DNA from: Thermomonas alba
GTDB lineage: Bacteria > Pseudomonadota > Gammaproteobacteria > Xanthomonadales > Xanthomonadaceae
Direction of reading: 5' to 3'
DNA length: 64,000 nt
NCBI RefSeq assembly: GCF_022419205.1
Contig: NZ_JAJOZU010000001.1
Location: 62,001-126,000 of the forward strand
Below, in pieces: positions 38,862-48,315 of the stretch. Position 1 is the stretch's first letter. Each line of letters starts with the position of its first letter. The notes under the pieces are model-generated. The model was given only the letters and a program-made list of their open reading frames with translations, was not told where the DNA came from and did no database searches. A program made the position numbers and the translations under genes.

Positions 38862-39287
38862 ATGTCGCGCGCGTTTTGCCGCCTCCGTCCCACCCTGCAC
38901 GCGCTGGCCCTGCTGGCCGCGTGGCTGCTGGTGCTGGTTCCGACGGCGGGGCGCCTGTACCAGGCGCGCGGCGACGACGTCGCCCGGCTCGGTCTGCTTT
39001 GCACGCGCGACGGCCTGCGCGCGGGCGTGATCTGGCCGGGCGCATTTGCCGCGGGCCCGGCGCACAGCGGCATGCCCGAAGAGCCGGCCGGGCATGCGCT
39101 GCATTCGCTGGACTGCGCCTACTGCCCGCTGCTGGCGCAGGCCTCGCTGCCGTCTCCACCCCAGGCCGTGTTGTTGCCCCCGGCTGGGCCGGTCTTGGTG
39201 GCATCTTTGCGGGCGATGCCGCGCATCCCCGCCCGCCACCTGCTGGGCTGGGCGCCGCGCGGGCCGCCCGTCGCGATCGTGGTCTGA
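38862..39287 (+). CDS. DUF2946 family protein, copper-associated
   Basis: A 141-residue protein with an N-terminal hydrophobic helix (LHALALLAAWLLVLVPTAG) that acts as a signal or anchor. The rest is mostly periplasmic, with LDCAYCPLLAQ, the Cys-x-x-Cys site typical of DUF2946. Members are commonly found beside TonB-type copper receptors, as here; the exact function is not known. A CATAAT hexamer ends six bases before the ATG and there is no ribosome binding site, so this may be another leaderless message. It probably shares regulation with the receptor that follows. Confidence 0.8.
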   Translation: MSRAFCRLRPTLHALALLAAWLLVLVPTAGRLYQARGDDVARLGLLCTRDGLRAGVIWPGAFAAGPAHSGMPEEPAGHALHSLDCAYCPLLAQASLPSPPQAVLLPPAGPVLVASLRAMPRIPARHLLGWAPRGPPVAIVV

Positions 39288-39375
39288 GCCTGCTCATCCC
39301 TGCCTGCGCCGCTGGATGGCGCGGGTTTGCCGCGCGCGTTCGGCGCGCGTCCACGATCGTTTGGAGTTTGCATCC

Positions 39376-41730
39376 ATGTCTTCCCGTTTTCTTCCGATCG
39401 CGCCGCTGGCCGGCGCGCTCCTGCTGGCGCTGTGCGCGCCGGCCCACGCGCAGGCCGCCGGCGATGCCGCGGCGACCTCCACCAAGGATTCTTCCGCGGC
39501 CGATGCCGGCCCTGAGGCCGGCAGCAAAAGCGAGGGCATCACCCGCCTGCCCAAGGTGCTGGTGGAAGTCCAGCGCAGGTCGATCGCGCCGGTGCGCGAT
39601 CTCGAAGCGCAGGCGCTGCAGGCGGGCAATCCGGCGGCCGCTGATACCGCCCGCCTGCTGGAGGCCGTGCCGGGCCTCTGGGTGCATCCGGCGGGCGGCG
39701 TGTCCGGCCTGCCGGCCATCCACGGCCTGGCGGATGACCGCCTGCGCATCCGGGTCGATGGCGCCGACGTCACCGCGTCCTGCCCGAACCACATGAATCC
39801 GCCGCTGTCGTACCTGGCGCCGGCGCAGGTGGCGCGCATCACCCTGTATCCGGGCGTGACCCCGGTGTCGCAGGGCGGCGATTCGATCGGCGGCAGCATC
39901 GTGGTCGAACGCGCGGCGCCTGCGTTCGCCGCCCCGGGCGCGGGCTGGCAGCTGGACGGCCGTGCCGGTGCCTATGCCCGCAGCAACGGCAATGCCCGCG
40001 GCGCCGACCTCGACCTGCATCTGGCCAACGACCGCTTCAGCCTGCGCTATACCGGCAGTACGGCGCGCGCCGACAACTACCGCGCCGGGGGCGACTTCAA
40101 GACCTACGATGCGACCGGCCGCAGCGGCCACAGCCTGCCGCGCGATGAGGTCGGCTCGAGTGGCTACGTGGTGCACCAGCAGCATCTGGATCTGGCCTAT
40201 GCCATCGGCGATCACCTGCTGGAAGCGCGCCTGGGGTGGCAGCAGATCCCGCGCCAGGACTATCCGAACCAGCGCATGGACATGACCGACAACCGCCAGC
40301 GCAGCCTCAACCTGCGCTATCTCGGGCAGTTCGGCTGGGGCCGCCTGGAGGCGCGCGCCTACCGGGAACTGCTCGACCACGCCATGGATTTCGGGCCGGA
40401 CAAGCGCTACTGGTACGGCGCATCTTCCGGCACGGGCAGCCCGTGCGCGCCGGTGTCGATGACCTGCGCCGCCGGGATGCCGATGCTGACCCGCAGCGAT
40501 ACCAGCGCCTTCAACCTGGATGCCGACCTCGACCTGGCCGAGGCCGACCATCTGCGTCTGGGGGCCGAACTGCGCCGCTATCGCCTGGACGACACCTGGC
40601 CGCCGTCGGGCGGGATGATGGGGCCGGGGACGTTCTACAACATCGTCGATGGGCAGCGCGACCGCGCCGCCGCCTATGCCGAATGGGAGCACCGGCTGGC
40701 GCCGGTATGGACCCTGGAGGCCGGCGTGCGTCGCGAGCAGGTGCGGATGAACGCCGGCCCGGTGCGCGGCTACGACCCAACCAGCAACATGATGGGGTCC
40801 TGGCAGATGCGCGATGCCGCCGCGTTCAACGCGGCCGACCGCCGCCGCAGCGACAGCCTCTGGGATGCCAGCCTCATCCTGCGCCAGCATGCGGGGGCGC
40901 GCCTGGACATCGCCTACGGGCTGGCGCGCAAGACCCGCGCGCCGGGGCTGTACGAGGTCTATCCGTGGTCGACCTGGGCGATGGCCGCGATCATGAACAA
41001 CTTCGTGGGCGACGGAAACGGCTACATCGGCAACCTGGCACTGCGGCCCGAGCGCGCCACCACTGCCTCGGTGACCGTCGATCTGCACGATCCGGCCGGC
41101 GCCTGGCAGCTGCAGGCCACCCCGTACCTCACCCGCGTCGGCGACTACATCGACGCCCTCCAGTGGGATGCCACCAGCAATGCGCCGCGCAGCGTGCCGG
41201 TGGTGGGGGCGTTTACCGTGCTCAAGTACGTCAACCAGCAGGCACGCCTGTACGGGCTGGATCTGGAGGCCAAGCGGCGCCTCGGCGATACCGCCTGGGG
41301 CCGGTTCGGGCTGGAAGGCACGCTGGCCTGGCTGCATGCCGAGAACACCACCACCGGCGATGGCCTGTACAACCGCATGCCGGCCAATGCGCGGCTGCGC
41401 CTGACCCAGCGCCTGGGCGGGTGGAGCAACGTGCTGGAGGTGGTCGCAGTGGCCCGCAAGGACGCCGTCTCGCACGTGCGCAACGAACTGGTGACGCCCG
41501 GCTACGGGCTGGTCAACCTGCACCTGTCGCGGCAGTGGCAGGCCTGGAGCCTGCAGCTGGGCGTGGACAACCTATTCGACCGGCTGTACGCGCTGCCGAC
41601 CGGCGGGGCCTATCTCGGCCAGGGCGCCACGATGGCGATCAATCCGCCCGCGCCGAATCCGCCGCGCTGGGGAGTGCAGGTGCCGGGCCCGGGCCGCAGC
41701 GTCTATGCCGCGCTGTCGGTGAGCTTCTGA
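39376..41730 (+). CDS. TonB-dependent copper receptor (OprC/NosA-like)
   Basis: A 784-residue outer-membrane receptor with a signal peptide (cut near AHAQA), plug domain (DTARLLEAVPGLWVHPAGG, GDSIGGSIVVE) and a 22-strand barrel ending VYAALSVSF with a terminal Phe. The copper-site residues known from Pseudomonas OprC appear in sequence: C-x-x-x-M at Cys136-Met140 (SCPNHMNPP) and H-x-M at His335-Met337 (DHAMDF). Methionine-rich loops are also present (PSGGMMGPG, TSNMMGSWQM). It should import copper, powered by TonB. The DUF2946 gene precedes it, and a strong inverted repeat separates it from the convergent alkB. Confidence 0.93.
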   Translation: MSSRFLPIAPLAGALLLALCAPAHAQAAGDAAATSTKDSSAADAGPEAGSKSEGITRLPKVLVEVQRRSIAPVRDLEAQALQAGNPAAADTARLLEAVPGLWVHPAGGVSGLPAIHGLADDRLRIRVDGADVTASCPNHMNPPLSYLAPAQVARITLYPGVTPVSQGGDSIGGSIVVERAAPAFAAPGAGWQLDGRAGAYARSNGNARGADLDLHLANDRFSLRYTGSTARADNYRAGGDFKTYDATGRSGHSLPRDEVGSSGYVVHQQHLDLAYAIGDHLLEARLGWQQIPRQDYPNQRMDMTDNRQRSLNLRYLGQFGWGRLEARAYRELLDHAMDFGPDKRYWYGASSGTGSPCAPVSMTCAAGMPMLTRSDTSAFNLDADLDLAEADHLRLGAELRRYRLDDTWPPSGGMMGPGTFYNIVDGQRDRAAAYAEWEHRLAPVWTLEAGVRREQVRMNAGPVRGYDPTSNMMGSWQMRDAAAFNAADRRRSDSLWDASLILRQHAGARLDIAYGLARKTRAPGLYEVYPWSTWAMAAIMNNFVGDGNGYIGNLALRPERATTASVTVDLHDPAGAWQLQATPYLTRVGDYIDALQWDATSNAPRSVPVVGAFTVLKYVNQQARLYGLDLEAKRRLGDTAWGRFGLEGTLAWLHAENTTTGDGLYNRMPANARLRLTQRLGGWSNVLEVVAVARKDAVSHVRNELVTPGYGLVNLHLSRQWQAWSLQLGVDNLFDRLYALPTGGAYLGQGATMAINPPAPNPPRWGVQVPGPGRSVYAALSVSF

Positions 41731-41736
41731 CCGTCG

Positions 41737-41770
41737 CCGCGCCGGCGTCGCCCGGGCGGCGCCGGCGCGG
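41737..41770. terminator. GC-rich inverted repeat between convergent genes
   Basis: CCGCGCCGGCG (41737-41747) and CGCCGGCGCGG (41760-41770) are perfect 11-bp arms around a 12-base loop, between the copper receptor and alkB stops. No T-tract follows on either strand, so it may protect 3' ends or pause polymerase rather than act as a classical terminator. Confidence 0.5.
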
Positions 41771-41773
41771 CCT

Positions 41774-42853
41774 TCACGGTGCAGGCATCTGCGCGCGCCA
41801 GCGTTCCAGGCGGGGGTGCATCACCCGGAACCACAGCGGCGGTACCAGCGCCAGCACGAACATGGTGGCGTAACCGGCCGGCAGCTGCGGGCTGTCGGGG
41901 TGGTGCAGCAACACCTGATAGCGGCGGCTGGCGTGGGCGTGGTGGTCGGAGTGCCGCTGCAGATGGAACAGCAGCAGGTTGGTCAGCGCGAAATCCGCGT
42001 TCCAGCTGTGCAGATGGGTGGTGCGCTCGTAGCGGCCATCGGGCAGGCGGCGGCGTTCCAGTCCGTAATGCTCGATGTAGTTGATGATCTCCAGCGCCGA
42101 GGCGGCGATCAGTCCCTGCAGCAGGAAGCCGATCAGCCCGGGCCAGCCCAGCCACAGCCCGCACGCAGCGCCAAGCGCCAGCCACAGCGCGCTCCAGGCG
42201 AGCAGTTCGTTGCGCCAGTGCCACCACGGCAGGCCCTGCCGGCGCAGGCGCTGGGCTTCCAGCCGCCAGGCATTGGCGGTGTTGCGCGTCAATGCCTGCG
42301 GCAGGAACTGCCAGAGCGATTGCCCGAAGCGCGCGCTGGAGGCGTCCTGCGGCGTGGAGACGTGCACGTGGTGGCCGCGGATGTGCTCGACCTTGAAGCC
42401 GTGATAGCCCACGCTGACCAGCAGCAGCCCGCCGGCGATCCGCTCCAGGCGGGTGTCCTTGTGGATCAGCTCGTGGGCGACGTTGATGGCCATGACGCCG
42501 CCGACGATGCCCAGCGACAGCAGCCAGCCCAGATCGCCGGCGACGCTAAATCCGGCCTGCCGCCAGTGCTGCAGCGCCCAGGCCAGGGTCAGGTATTGCA
42601 CCGGCACCGCCAGCAGGGTGAGGGCGCGGAACCATGGGTCGTGCGCCAGCGCCGGCACCTCGTCCGGCGCCGGGTTGTGCGGGTCGTGCCCGACGAGGAC
42701 GTCGGCCAGCGGCAGCAGCACGAACAGCACCAGCAGCGGCAGCCAGGCCATGAGATCCGGATGCCCGCTGCGCGTCCCCGACCAGGCGGCCAGCGGCAGC
42801 AGGGCCGGCACTCCGAACACGAGCAAGAAGCCGTAGCGTTTCCAGCGCGGCAT
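41774..42853 (-). CDS. alkB: Alkane 1-monooxygenase (AlkB family)
   Basis: A 359-residue integral membrane di-iron hydroxylase. All histidine boxes are in place: HELIHK (127-132), EHIRGHH (156-162), NYIEHYGL (258-265) and LQRHSDHH (298-305), on about six helices. It should hydroxylate the end of medium-chain alkanes, using electrons from rubredoxin. No rubredoxin or rubredoxin reductase gene is nearby. The ATG at 42853 has GGAGG at good spacing; an in-frame GTG at 42886 falls at the predicted RNA start after a TAAGAT box (42898-42893) and would be leaderless. Confidence 0.93.
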   Translation of the reverse strand: MPRWKRYGFLLVFGVPALLPLAAWSGTRSGHPDLMAWLPLLVLFVLLPLADVLVGHDPHNPAPDEVPALAHDPWFRALTLLAVPVQYLTLAWALQHWRQAGFSVAGDLGWLLSLGIVGGVMAINVAHELIHKDTRLERIAGGLLLVSVGYHGFKVEHIRGHHVHVSTPQDASSARFGQSLWQFLPQALTRNTANAWRLEAQRLRRQGLPWWHWRNELLAWSALWLALGAACGLWLGWPGLIGFLLQGLIAASALEIINYIEHYGLERRRLPDGRYERTTHLHSWNADFALTNLLLFHLQRHSDHHAHASRRYQVLLHHPDSPQLPAGYATMFVLALVPPLWFRVMHPRLERWRAQMPAP

Positions 42854-42973
42854 GGGCGCCTCCGCGTTCCTCGGCGGGGAATGCACGCCGGCATCTTAGC
42901 GCCGCGCGCAGCGCCGGGGAGGGGCGGCGCGGAATCGTCAAGCCGGCAGCGATGCGGCACACTGCACGGCATT

Positions 42974-42991
42974 TGCCACGAATGCCACGAA
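42974..42991. repeat. Perfect 9-bp tandem repeat before the permease gene
   Basis: TGCCACGAA occurs twice without spacer, ending three bases before the GGGAGGGG ribosome binding site of the permease and inside the alkB/permease divergent gap. It could be an operator or a translational control site. Confidence 0.7.
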
Positions 42992-43004
42992 CGGGAGGGG
43001 TGCC

Positions 43005-44444
43005 ATGGCGGCATGGCTGCGACGCAAGGATATCGACCAGGTGACGGTGCACGAGGCCGGGCGGCGGCTGGTGCCCACCCTGGGCTGGCCGCATCTGGTG
43101 GCGCTGGGGATCGGCGCGATCGTGGGCACCGGCATCTACACCCTGATCGGGGTCGGCGCCGATAAGGCCGGCCCGGCGGTGCTGCTGTCGTTCGTGATTG
43201 CCGGGCTGGTCTGCGCCTGCGCGGCGCTGGCCTATGCCGAGTTGGCCACCCTGATGCCGGCCGCCGGCAGCGCTTACACCTACAGCTATGTGGTGCTGGG
43301 CGAGCTGATCGCTTGGGTGGTGGGCTGGAGCCTGGTGCTGGAATACACCCTGGTGGTGAGCACGGTGGCGGTGGGCTGGTCCGGGTATTTCGTCGGGTTC
43401 CTCGGCTGGGTGCAGCAGCACACCGGCTGGGCGGTGATGCTGCCGCCGGCGCTGGCCGAGGGCCCGCACGTGGCGGGCGGGCTGGTGAACCTGCCGGCGA
43501 TCGGAATCATTTTTGTCGTGGCCGGAGCGCTGATCATCGGCACCCGCGAGAGCGCCACCGTGAACGCGGTGCTGGTGGTGCTCAAGCTGGCGGCGCTGGC
43601 GGTGTTCGTGGCGGTGGCGCTGCCGGCATTCGAACCGGCCAACCTGCATCCGTTCATGCCCTACGGCTTTTCCAAGTCGGTGGATGTGGACGGCGTCGAG
43701 CGCGGGGTGATGGCGGCCGCCGCGATCATCTTCTTCGCCTTCTACGGCTTCGACGCGATCTCCACCGCCGCGGAAGAGACCAAGGACCCGGGCCGCAACC
43801 TGTCGATCGGGATCGTCGGCTCGATGGTCGGCTGCACCCTGATCTACCTGCTGGTGGCGCTGGCGGCGGTGGGCGCCATGTCGTTCACCGTGTTCGGCAA
43901 GAGCGCCGAGCCGCTGGCGTTGATCCTGCGCGAGCTGGGCCATCCGAACGCGGCGCTGGCGATCGGGATCGTCGCCATCGTGGCGCTGCCGACCGTGCTG
44001 CTGGCGTTCTTCTATGGCCAGAGCCGGATCTTCTTCGTGATGTCGCGCGACGGCCTGCTGCCGCGCGGGCTGTCGAAGGTCGGGCCGCGCGGCACCCCGG
44101 TGGCGATCACCGTGTTCACCGCGCTGCTGACCGCCGCCCTGGCCGGGGTGGCGCGGCTGGACGAGATCGCCGCGCTGGCCAACGCCGGCACCCTGATCGC
44201 CTTCACCGCGGTGGCGGTGTGCCTGCTGGTGCTACGGGTGCGCGACCCGGCGCGCCCGCGCGTGTTCCGCACGCCGTGGGCGTGGCTGGTCGGGCCGCTG
44301 GCGATCCTCGGCTGCGCCTACCTGTTCCTCAGCCTGCCGCAGCGCACCCAGCTGTGGTGCCTGGCCTGGAACGGGTTCGGCCTGCTGGTGTATCTGCTGT
44401 ATGCGCGGCGCCACAGCCTGCTGGGCCAGGGCCGCGATGCGTGA
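43005..44444 (+). CDS. APC-family amino acid permease (cationic amino acid transporter type)
   Basis: A 479-residue transporter with about 12-13 membrane helices. The first-helix motif [25 protein letters not shown] in pieces, [20 protein letters not shown] and [21 protein letters not shown] mark the CAT branch of the APC superfamily, which moves amino acids with protons. The exact substrate is not shown. A strong ribosome binding site (GGGAGGGG) precedes the ATG. It is divergent from alkB and its stop is 11 bases from the miaA start chosen here. Confidence 0.92.
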   Translation: MAAWLRRKDIDQVTVHEAGRRLVPTLGWPHLVALGIGAIVGTGIYTLIGVGADKAGPAVLLSFVIAGLVCACAALAYAELATLMPAAGSAYTYSYVVLGELIAWVVGWSLVLEYTLVVSTVAVGWSGYFVGFLGWVQQHTGWAVMLPPALAEGPHVAGGLVNLPAIGIIFVVAGALIIGTRESATVNAVLVVLKLAALAVFVAVALPAFEPANLHPFMPYGFSKSVDVDGVERGVMAAAAIIFFAFYGFDAISTAAEETKDPGRNLSIGIVGSMVGCTLIYLLVALAAVGAMSFTVFGKSAEPLALILRELGHPNAALAIGIVAIVALPTVLLAFFYGQSRIFFVMSRDGLLPRGLSKVGPRGTPVAITVFTALLTAALAGVARLDEIAALANAGTLIAFTAVAVCLLVLRVRDPARPRVFRTPWAWLVGPLAILGCAYLFLSLPQRTQLWCLAWNGFGLLVYLLYARRHSLLGQGRDA

Positions 44445-44455
44445 GTGAGATGCGC

Positions 44456-45415
44456 ATGTCGGCGGATCGCCGCCCGCCCGCGATCGCGCTGATGGGCCCG
44501 ACCGCCTCGGGCAAGAGCGCGTACGCCATCGCGCTGGCGCGGCGGCTGGGTGGCGAAATCGTCAGCGTCGATTCCGCGTTGGTCTATCGTGGGCTGGACA
44601 TCGGCGCGGCGAAACCCACTCCGGAAGAGCGCGTCCGGGTGCCGCACCACTTGGTGGATGTCTGCGATCCCTGGCAGCCGTTCTCGGCAGCGGAGTTCGC
44701 GCAGCAGGCGCGGGCGGCGATCGACGGCATCCTCGCGCGCGGGCGGCTGCCGGTGCTGGCTGGTGGCACCGGGCTGTACTTCCGCGCTCTGCTGGACGGG
44801 CTGTCGGAGATGCCGCAGGCCGATCCAGATCTGCGCGCTGCATTGGCCGCGGAGGCCGCCGAGCGTGGCTGGGCGGCGCTGCATGCGCAGCTGGCGCGGG
44901 TCGATCCGGAGGCCGCCGCGCGCATCCACTCCACCGACGCGCAGCGGATCCAGCGCGCGCTGGAGGTCTATTGCCTGAGCGGCCGCCCGATCAGCGACTG
45001 GCAGCGCAACGCCCGCACGGCGCGGCTGCCGCTGCGAGTGCTGAAGCTGGTGCTGGCCCCGTCGCAGCGGACGCTCCTGCATGCGCGCATCGAGGCCCGC
45101 TTCGATGCGATGCTGGCTGCCGGCTTCCTCGATGAAGTGCGCCGGCTGCGGGCGCTGCCGGCGCTGGCCGCGCATCCCGATCCCCTGGCGTTGCCGGCGC
45201 TGCGTGCGGTGGGCTACCGCCAGGCGTGGGAGCACCTGGACGGCGCCTGTTCGCCCGCGGAGTTCCGCGCGCGCGCCATCGCCGCCACCCGCCAGCTGGC
45301 CAAGCGCCAGTACACCTGGCTGCGCGGGGAACTGGACGTGCGCTGGTTCGATCCTGCTGGACAGGCCGCGGCGCTGGATGCCGCGGTGGACGCCTTCCTG
45401 GGCGCACGCAGGTGA
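44456..45415 (+). CDS. miaA: tRNA dimethylallyltransferase MiaA
   Basis: A 319-residue enzyme adding dimethylallyl to A37 of tRNAs that read UNN codons. The P-loop ([12 protein letters not shown]), [18 protein letters not shown], the [16 protein letters not shown] motif and [13 protein letters not shown] are intact, followed by [16 protein letters not shown] at 44456 matches relatives in length; ATG 44450 and GTG 44441 are in frame, the GTG overlapping the permease stop. It is followed by hfq-hflX-hflKC, the conserved order. Confidence 0.96.
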   Translation: MSADRRPPAIALMGPTASGKSAYAIALARRLGGEIVSVDSALVYRGLDIGAAKPTPEERVRVPHHLVDVCDPWQPFSAAEFAQQARAAIDGILARGRLPVLAGGTGLYFRALLDGLSEMPQADPDLRAALAAEAAERGWAALHAQLARVDPEAAARIHSTDAQRIQRALEVYCLSGRPISDWQRNARTARLPLRVLKLVLAPSQRTLLHARIEARFDAMLAAGFLDEVRRLRALPALAAHPDPLALPALRAVGYRQAWEHLDGACSPAEFRARAIAATRQLAKRQYTWLRGELDVRWFDPAGQAAALDAAVDAFLGARR

Positions 45416-45527
45416 GCACGCCGGCGGGTATGCGGCGGTAGCCGTCTGCGCTAACATCGAACGGCCCGCCGCTGGCGGACGGGCGCGGGGCCGAGCAGCA
45501 CCCACGGGCATCGGCTCACGTCATACC

Positions 45528-45536
45528 AACAACAAC
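45528..45536 (+). promoter_or_regulatory. ARN-repeat (A-rich) motif in the hfq leader
   Basis: AACAACAAC, three A-R-N triplets, followed by ACAC, lies 12 bases upstream of the hfq ribosome binding site (ACGGGGA). Such motifs bind the distal face of Hfq, so the mRNA may be a target of its own product. Confidence 0.4.
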
Positions 45537-45558
45537 ACACGACAGCCACGGGGAATCC

Positions 45559-45834
45559 ATGTCGAAGTCGCAGTCCTTGCAGGACCCGTTCCTGAACGCG
45601 TTGCGCCGCGAGCGCGTGCCGGTGTCGATCTACCTGGTCAACGGCATCAAGCTGCAGGGGACGATCGAATCGTTCGACCAGTTCGTGGTCCTGCTGCGCA
45701 ACACCGTCAGCCAGATGGTCTACAAGCACGCCATTTCGACCGTGGTGCCGGCGCGCAACGTGCGCCTGGGCGCGGCCGGCGCGCAGGAGGCCGACGAGGG
45801 CGCGGCCCCGGCGGTGCATGCCGAGGCGGAATGA
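45559..45834 (+). CDS. hfq: RNA chaperone Hfq
   Basis: A 91-residue Sm-like hexameric protein that pairs small RNAs with mRNAs. Sm1 ([27 protein letters not shown], in parts) and Sm2 ([12 protein letters not shown]) are intact. The C-terminal tail is short and acidic ([15 protein letters not shown]), as in Xanthomonas. The leader is rich in CA repeats and carries an ARN motif. hflX follows after 49 bases. Confidence 0.98.
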   Translation: MSKSQSLQDPFLNALRRERVPVSIYLVNGIKLQGTIESFDQFVVLLRNTVSQMVYKHAISTVVPARNVRLGAAGAQEADEGAAPAVHAEAE

Positions 45835-45846
45835 GCCTGGCGCAGG

Positions 45847-45875
45847 CTTGCAATCCTGGGCCCGGCGCCCCACCT
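45847..45875 (+). promoter_or_regulatory. Sigma-32-like heat-shock promoter before hflX
   Basis: CTTGCAA (45847-45853), 14 bases, CCCCACCT (45868-45875) resembles the sigma-32 consensus CTTGAAA-N(11-16)-CCCCATnT. The first box and spacer length are the same as before lon. The RNA start would fall almost on the hflX ATG (45884). In E. coli this region also carries heat-shock promoters. Confidence 0.6.
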
Positions 45876-45883
45876 GAGGCGTA

Positions 45884-47203
45884 ATGCCTACCCAACTGTT
45901 CGAACGTTCGCGCGGCGGCGAGAACGCCTTGCTGATCCAGCCCCACGCCGGCGGCCCGCCCGCCGAAGGCGTGCTCGAGGAGTTCGTCGAACTGGCGCGC
46001 TCGGCCGGCGCGAACGTGGTCGCCATGTTGACCGCGCGTATCGACAAACCCAATCCGTCGATCTTGATCGGAAGCGGCAAGCTGGACGAAGTGAAGGCGG
46101 CCTGCGAGGCCACCGGCGCCGACCTGGTGCTGGTCAATCACGCGCTGACCCCGGTGCAGGAGCGCAACCTCGAGAAAGCGTTGCAGCGCCGGGTGGTGGA
46201 CCGCACCGGCCTGATCCTGGACATCTTCGCCCAGCGCGCGCGCAGTCACGAGGGCAAGCTCCAGGTGGAGCTGGCTCAACTGCGCCACATGGCCACCCGC
46301 CTGGTGCGTGGCTGGACCCACTTAGAGCGCCAGCGTGGCGGTTCCATCGGCCTGCGCGGGCCCGGCGAAACCCAGCTGGAGACCGACCGCCGCCTGCTGC
46401 AGAAGCGCATGGACATGCTGCAGAAGCGCCTGGAGAAGGTGGAGGTGCAGCACGCCCAGATGCGCCGCGCGCGCGTGCGCAGCGAGCTGCCGCGGGTGGC
46501 GCTGGTGGGCTATACCAACGCCGGCAAGTCCACTTTGTTCAACGCGCTGACCGGGGCGGATGCTTACGCCGCCGATCAGCTGTTCGCCACCCTCGACCCC
46601 ACCGTGCGCCGGATCGAGCTGCCTGGTGGCGGCGTGGTGCTGGCCGACACCGTCGGCTTCGTGCGCGACCTGCCGCACGAGCTGGTGGCCGCGTTCCGCT
46701 CCACCCTGAGCGAGGCGCGCGAAGCCGATCTGCTGCTGCACGTCATCGATTCCAGCGATCCGCTGCGCGATGAGCGCATCGCGCAGGTGGACGCGGTGTT
46801 GCACGAGATCGGCGCCGGCGACCTGCCGCAGCTGCGGGTGTTCAACAAGATCGACCGCATCGAGGGCGCCCAGCCGCGCCGCGATGCCGATGGTGGGGCG
46901 GTGTGGCTGTCGGCCCGTGACCGGCTCGGACTCGACCTGCTGCGCGAGGCGCTGGGTGAGCGCCTGGGGCTGCGTCGGGTGACCGGCCTGGCGCGCCTGC
47001 CGGCTGGCGCCGGGCGCCTGCGCGCGCGCCTGCATGCGCTGCGCGCCGTGCGTGAGGAGCAGCCGGTGGATGACGGCTGGCTGCTGCAACTGGATTTGCC
47101 TCTGGTCGAGGCCCTGCGCCTGGCTGCGCAGCCCGACGGCGCCGCACTGCGTCCCCTTCTTCCGGCCACGGCGCCGGAGCATCCCGTAGAATCCCCGGCA
47201 TGA
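45884..47203 (+). CDS. hflX: GTPase HflX
   Basis: A 439-residue ribosome-associated GTPase that splits stalled ribosomes after heat stress. The N-terminal HflX domain (ARIDKPNPSILIGSGKLDEVKA, in parts; NHALTPVQERNLEKAL) and the glycine-rich linker (LRGPGETQLETDRR) come before G1 (GYTNAGKSTLFN), G3 (DTVGFVRDLPHEL) and G4 (NKID). A sigma-32-like promoter precedes it. It overlaps hflK by four bases. Confidence 0.97.
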   Translation: MPTQLFERSRGGENALLIQPHAGGPPAEGVLEEFVELARSAGANVVAMLTARIDKPNPSILIGSGKLDEVKAACEATGADLVLVNHALTPVQERNLEKALQRRVVDRTGLILDIFAQRARSHEGKLQVELAQLRHMATRLVRGWTHLERQRGGSIGLRGPGETQLETDRRLLQKRMDMLQKRLEKVEVQHAQMRRARVRSELPRVALVGYTNAGKSTLFNALTGADAYAADQLFATLDPTVRRIELPGGGVVLADTVGFVRDLPHELVAAFRSTLSEAREADLLLHVIDSSDPLRDERIAQVDAVLHEIGAGDLPQLRVFNKIDRIEGAQPRRDADGGAVWLSARDRLGLDLLREALGERLGLRRVTGLARLPAGAGRLRARLHALRAVREEQPVDDGWLLQLDLPLVEALRLAAQPDGAALRPLLPATAPEHPVESPA

Positions 47204-48315
47204 CGACACGAAGCGATGGCCCGCGCGGGCCCAAGGCGATCTGGATGGCCTGGAACCGGCCCGGTGGCGGCAGCGGCAGGCCCCGCAGCGGCGTGGGCCG
47301 CATCTTCGACGGTTTGCCCAATCTGGGTGATGGCAGCCCGCTGCGCTGGCTGGGTCTGCTGCTGGCGCTGTGGCTGGTGTTCAACTGCTTCGTACTGGTG
47401 GCCGAGCAGCAGCGCGGCGTGGTGCTGCGCTTCGGCCGCTTCGACCGCATCATGCAGCCCGGTCCCAACTTCAAGCTGCCGTGGCCGATCGAGCGCGTGA
47501 TCAAGGTCAACGCCACCCAGATCAAGAACTACGAGGACCGGGTGCCGGTCCTGACCCGCGACGAGAACATCGTCGAGGTTTCGGTCAACGTGCAGTATCG
47601 GGTGGCCGATCCTACGCTGTACCTGTTCGGCACCCGCGACGCCGACGAGGTACTGAAGCAGGCTGCGCTGAGCACCGTGCGCGAGCAGGTCGGCCGCTCC
47701 GACCTCGACACCGTGCTGGGCGCGCGCGAGCAGCTGGCGGTGGCGGCGCGCGAGCGCCTGCAGAAGTCGCTGGAGATCTACCGCACTGGGCTGGTGGTGA
47801 CCGAACTCAACCTGCCCGACGCGCGCCCGCCGCAGCAGGTCAAGCCGGCGTTTGACGATGTCAACAGTGCGCAGCAGGACAAGGAGCGCCTGATCTCCGA
47901 AGCGCGCGCCTACGCCGCCAAGGTCGTGCCCGAGGCGCGCGGCCAGGCGGCGCGTGTGCGCACCGTGGCGCAGGGCTACAAAGAGGCGGTCATCGCGCGG
48001 GCCAGCGGCGACGCCGAACGCTTCAGCCTGCTGGTGACGCAGTACAAGGCGGCCCCGGAGGTGACCCGCAAGCGCCTGTGGCTGGAAACCGTGCAGGACG
48101 TGCTGGCGAAGAACCGCAAGGTGATCGGCGGCGACGGCCGCCAGCTGATCTACGTGCCGATGCCGGCGGCCGGCAGCAAGCCGGCGACTGCGGATGCCAC
48201 AGCGCCGCTGCTGACGCCGGAGCAGCTGCCGCCGGCCGCGCAGGCGGGTGCGGAGGATGCGGCGCGTCCGCCGCGTGCCGGACGCCCCGCTGGGCGTGAG
48301 GAGGTGGTGCGATGA
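47200..48315 (+). CDS. hflK: FtsH regulator HflK (SPFH protein)
   Basis: A 371-residue membrane protein with an N-terminal glycine/proline-rich cytoplasmic part, one helix (WLGLLLALWLVFNCFVLV) and the SPFH domain (EQQRGVVLRFGRFDRIMQPG, VNVQYRVADPTLYLFG, ARPPQQVKPAFDDVNSAQQDKER, in order). With HflC it cages FtsH and modulates its proteolysis. The ATG overlaps the hflX stop (ATGA) and the stop overlaps hflC. Confidence 0.97.
   Translation: MTTRSDGPRGPKAIWMAWNRPGGGSGRPRSGVGRIFDGLPNLGDGSPLRWLGLLLALWLVFNCFVLVAEQQRGVVLRFGRFDRIMQPGPNFKLPWPIERVIKVNATQIKNYEDRVPVLTRDENIVEVSVNVQYRVADPTLYLFGTRDADEVLKQAALSTVREQVGRSDLDTVLGAREQLAVAARERLQKSLEIYRTGLVVTELNLPDARPPQQVKPAFDDVNSAQQDKERLISEARAYAAKVVPEARGQAARVRTVAQGYKEAVIARASGDAERFSLLVTQYKAAPEVTRKRLWLETVQDVLAKNRKVIGGDGRQLIYVPMPAAGSKPATADATAPLLTPEQLPPAAQAGAEDAARPPRAGRPAGREEVVR

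Noticed and set aside
38551-41523. A 990-codon open frame opposite folP and the copper receptor
   Set aside because: The translation is low-complexity Gln/His/Arg/Ala, typical of antisense reading in GC-rich DNA, and the plus strand encodes clear proteins.
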